Translations under genes and position numbers: made by a program | From: Deltaproteobacteria bacterium | GTDB taxonomy: Bacteria > Desulfobacterota > DSM-4660 > Desulfatiglandales > Desulfatiglandaceae | DNA length: 64,000 nt | Assembly (NCBI GenBank): GCA_019307815.1 | Contig: JAFDIV010000006.1 | Span: 62,001 to 126,000 of the forward strand | Reading direction: 5' to 3' | Shown here: piece by piece, positions 63,194 to 64,000 of the stretch | Numbering within the stretch: the first letter of the stretch is position 1 | Layout of the letters: every line of letters begins with the position of its first letter | Notes under the pieces: generated by a model | What the model was told of the DNA's origin: nothing | The model's input: only the letters and a program-made list of their open reading frames with translations | Database searches by the model: none

Positions 63194-64000
63194 ATGGGAA
63201 AAAGCTTAAAAGAGCATAGCACGCAACAGGCTGCGCGGGCCATTGTTCGGATGTTGCCGAGGATTTCGGATGATAATCTTATTCGGCTAACATATCTTGC
63301 TGAGTGGTTAAGTAGTGACCCGGAGGTATTGAACGGGATAAGGAAGGTGAGGCGGCTTCTGCAGACCCCAGGCCACCCTGCCAAGGAACTCTTTCGCAGG
63401 GTATTGACGTATCTTCCCACGGAGCGAAGGGTTCGATTGTTTGAGACCTTGTTCAACGGCGCGTGGTTTGAAGGGGGCAAACTGCGGGATAAGTGGGAAG
63501 AGGAATTAGGCTTTAGGCCGCCTTTTATCATGATCTTGAGCCCTACACTCCACTGCAACTTGCGCTGCAAAGGGTGTTACACGTTAGGCTATGGCATGCG
63601 ACCCCAACTTTCCCTTGAAGTGGCCGATCGGCTCCTTGACGAATGCAATGAATTAGGGATCCATTTTGTAACTATACTTGGGGGGGAACCCCTAGTTTAC
63701 CCTCATCTGTTCACCCTGCTTGAGAGACACCCCAACATATTCTTTCAGGTGTACACCAATGGTACCCTGATGACCCGAGAAAAGGCCCAGCGTTTCGCGG
63801 ACCTTGGCAATGCTGCCGTGGTATTAAGCATTGAGGGTGGGGAAAAGGAGACAGATGCCTGGAGAGGAAAGGGTGTTTACAAGAGGATCATGAAGGCCTT
63901 TGAGTATCTTAACGATGCCAAGGTCATCATTGGAACCTCTGCCACAGTAACCCGACAGAATGTTTACACGGTGTCATCTCTCAAATTTATTGATAAGATG
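63194..64000 (+). CDS. Radical SAM protein (3' end outside window)
   Basis: 269 residues are visible from the ATG behind AGGAGG. A helical N-terminal domain of about 110 residues leads to the radical SAM core with Cys121-x3-Cys125-x2-Cys128 (CNLRCKGC), GGEPL, and VYTNGTLM. The N-terminal part (RISDDNLIRLTYLAEWLSSDPE) is not a recognised accessory fold. Substrate unknown. Genes of this type next to a NifX protein and a sigma-54 activator suggest an inducible cofactor or peptide modification pathway. The frame is open to the end of the window. Confidence 0.85.
   Translation, partial: MGKSLKEHSTQQAARAIVRMLPRISDDNLIRLTYLAEWLSSDPEVLNGIRKVRRLLQTPGHPAKELFRRVLTYLPTERRVRLFETLFNGAWFEGGKLRDKWEEELGFRPPFIMILSPTLHCNLRCKGCYTLGYGMRPQLSLEVADRLLDECNELGIHFVTILGGEPLVYPHLFTLLERHPNIFFQVYTNGTLMTREKAQRFADLGNAAVVLSIEGGEKETDAWRGKGVYKRIMKAFEYLNDAKVIIGTSATVTRQNVYTVSSLKFIDKM

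Noticed and set aside
1..64000. CRISPR array, rRNA operon, insertion-sequence transposase or integrase
   Set aside because: No regular 25-40 base repeats with spacers, no rRNA sequence and no transposase or integrase motifs were seen.

Overview
The window looks like the chromosome of an anaerobic member of the Desulfobacterota (the former Deltaproteobacteria), probably sulfate-reducing or syntrophic. The evidence is a K+-type membrane pyrophosphatase, CarD, a tungsten-type aldehyde:ferredoxin oxidoreductase with its polyferredoxin, an A-type flavoprotein, FdhD/MobA, a DsrE-like selenoprotein, a branched-chain amino acid ABC operon, and the gene order ispE - tRNA-Gln - prs - rplY - pth. No gene was compared with a database; identities rest on motifs and family knowledge.

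Region 1 (1-11.4 kb) is metal and thiol handling. A metal-sensing ArsR regulator with a clear promoter and operator lies beside a CDF efflux pump fused to a NifX-type domain, a small zinc ribbon and a DUF3783 protein. A nitrilase, a membrane protein and a DsrE-like protein follow. A CopZ-type protein, a decayed multicopper oxidase, an RseC-YHS fusion and a Cu+ P-type ATPase complete the region. The DsrE-like and CopZ-like reading frames are each interrupted by one in-frame TGA that replaces a family cysteine and is followed by a SECIS-like hairpin. I read both as selenoproteins. The zinc ribbon has a similar but less certain TGA.

Region 2 (11.4-27.1 kb) is a minus-strand housekeeping block: prmC, prfA, rpmE, rho, rluD, carD, hppA, pth, rplY, prs, tRNA-Gln, ispE, a DegP protease, an interrupted four-helix-bundle gene, a DUF1844 gene, a toxin-antitoxin pair and serA.

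Region 3 (27.1-37.2 kb) mixes small toxin-antitoxin modules with a porin, a VCBS-repeat lipoprotein-like or periplasmic protein, threonine aldolase and the aldehyde oxidoreductase operon. Repeat-rich intergenic stretches lie between them.

Region 4 (37.2-50.4 kb) starts with a GntR/FCD regulator and a liv operon in which LivM and LivG are one polypeptide. A decayed stretch follows: a reductive-dehalogenase-like gene joined to an FCD domain and a frameshifted TRAP binding protein. Then comes a defence-like cluster of four more toxin-antitoxin modules around methylmalonyl-CoA epimerase and a MEMO-family protein.

Region 5 (50.4-64 kb) holds infA, an fdhD-mobA-corC operon, a YkgJ-like protein, thiL, a nucleotidyltransferase-like protein, a beta-helix acyltransferase coupled to glmM, an A-type flavoprotein and a poly-gamma-glutamate hydrolase. 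It ends with a sigma-54 activator whose likely target, a NifX-domain gene plus a radical SAM gene, carries a recognisable -24/-12 promoter and an upstream palindrome.
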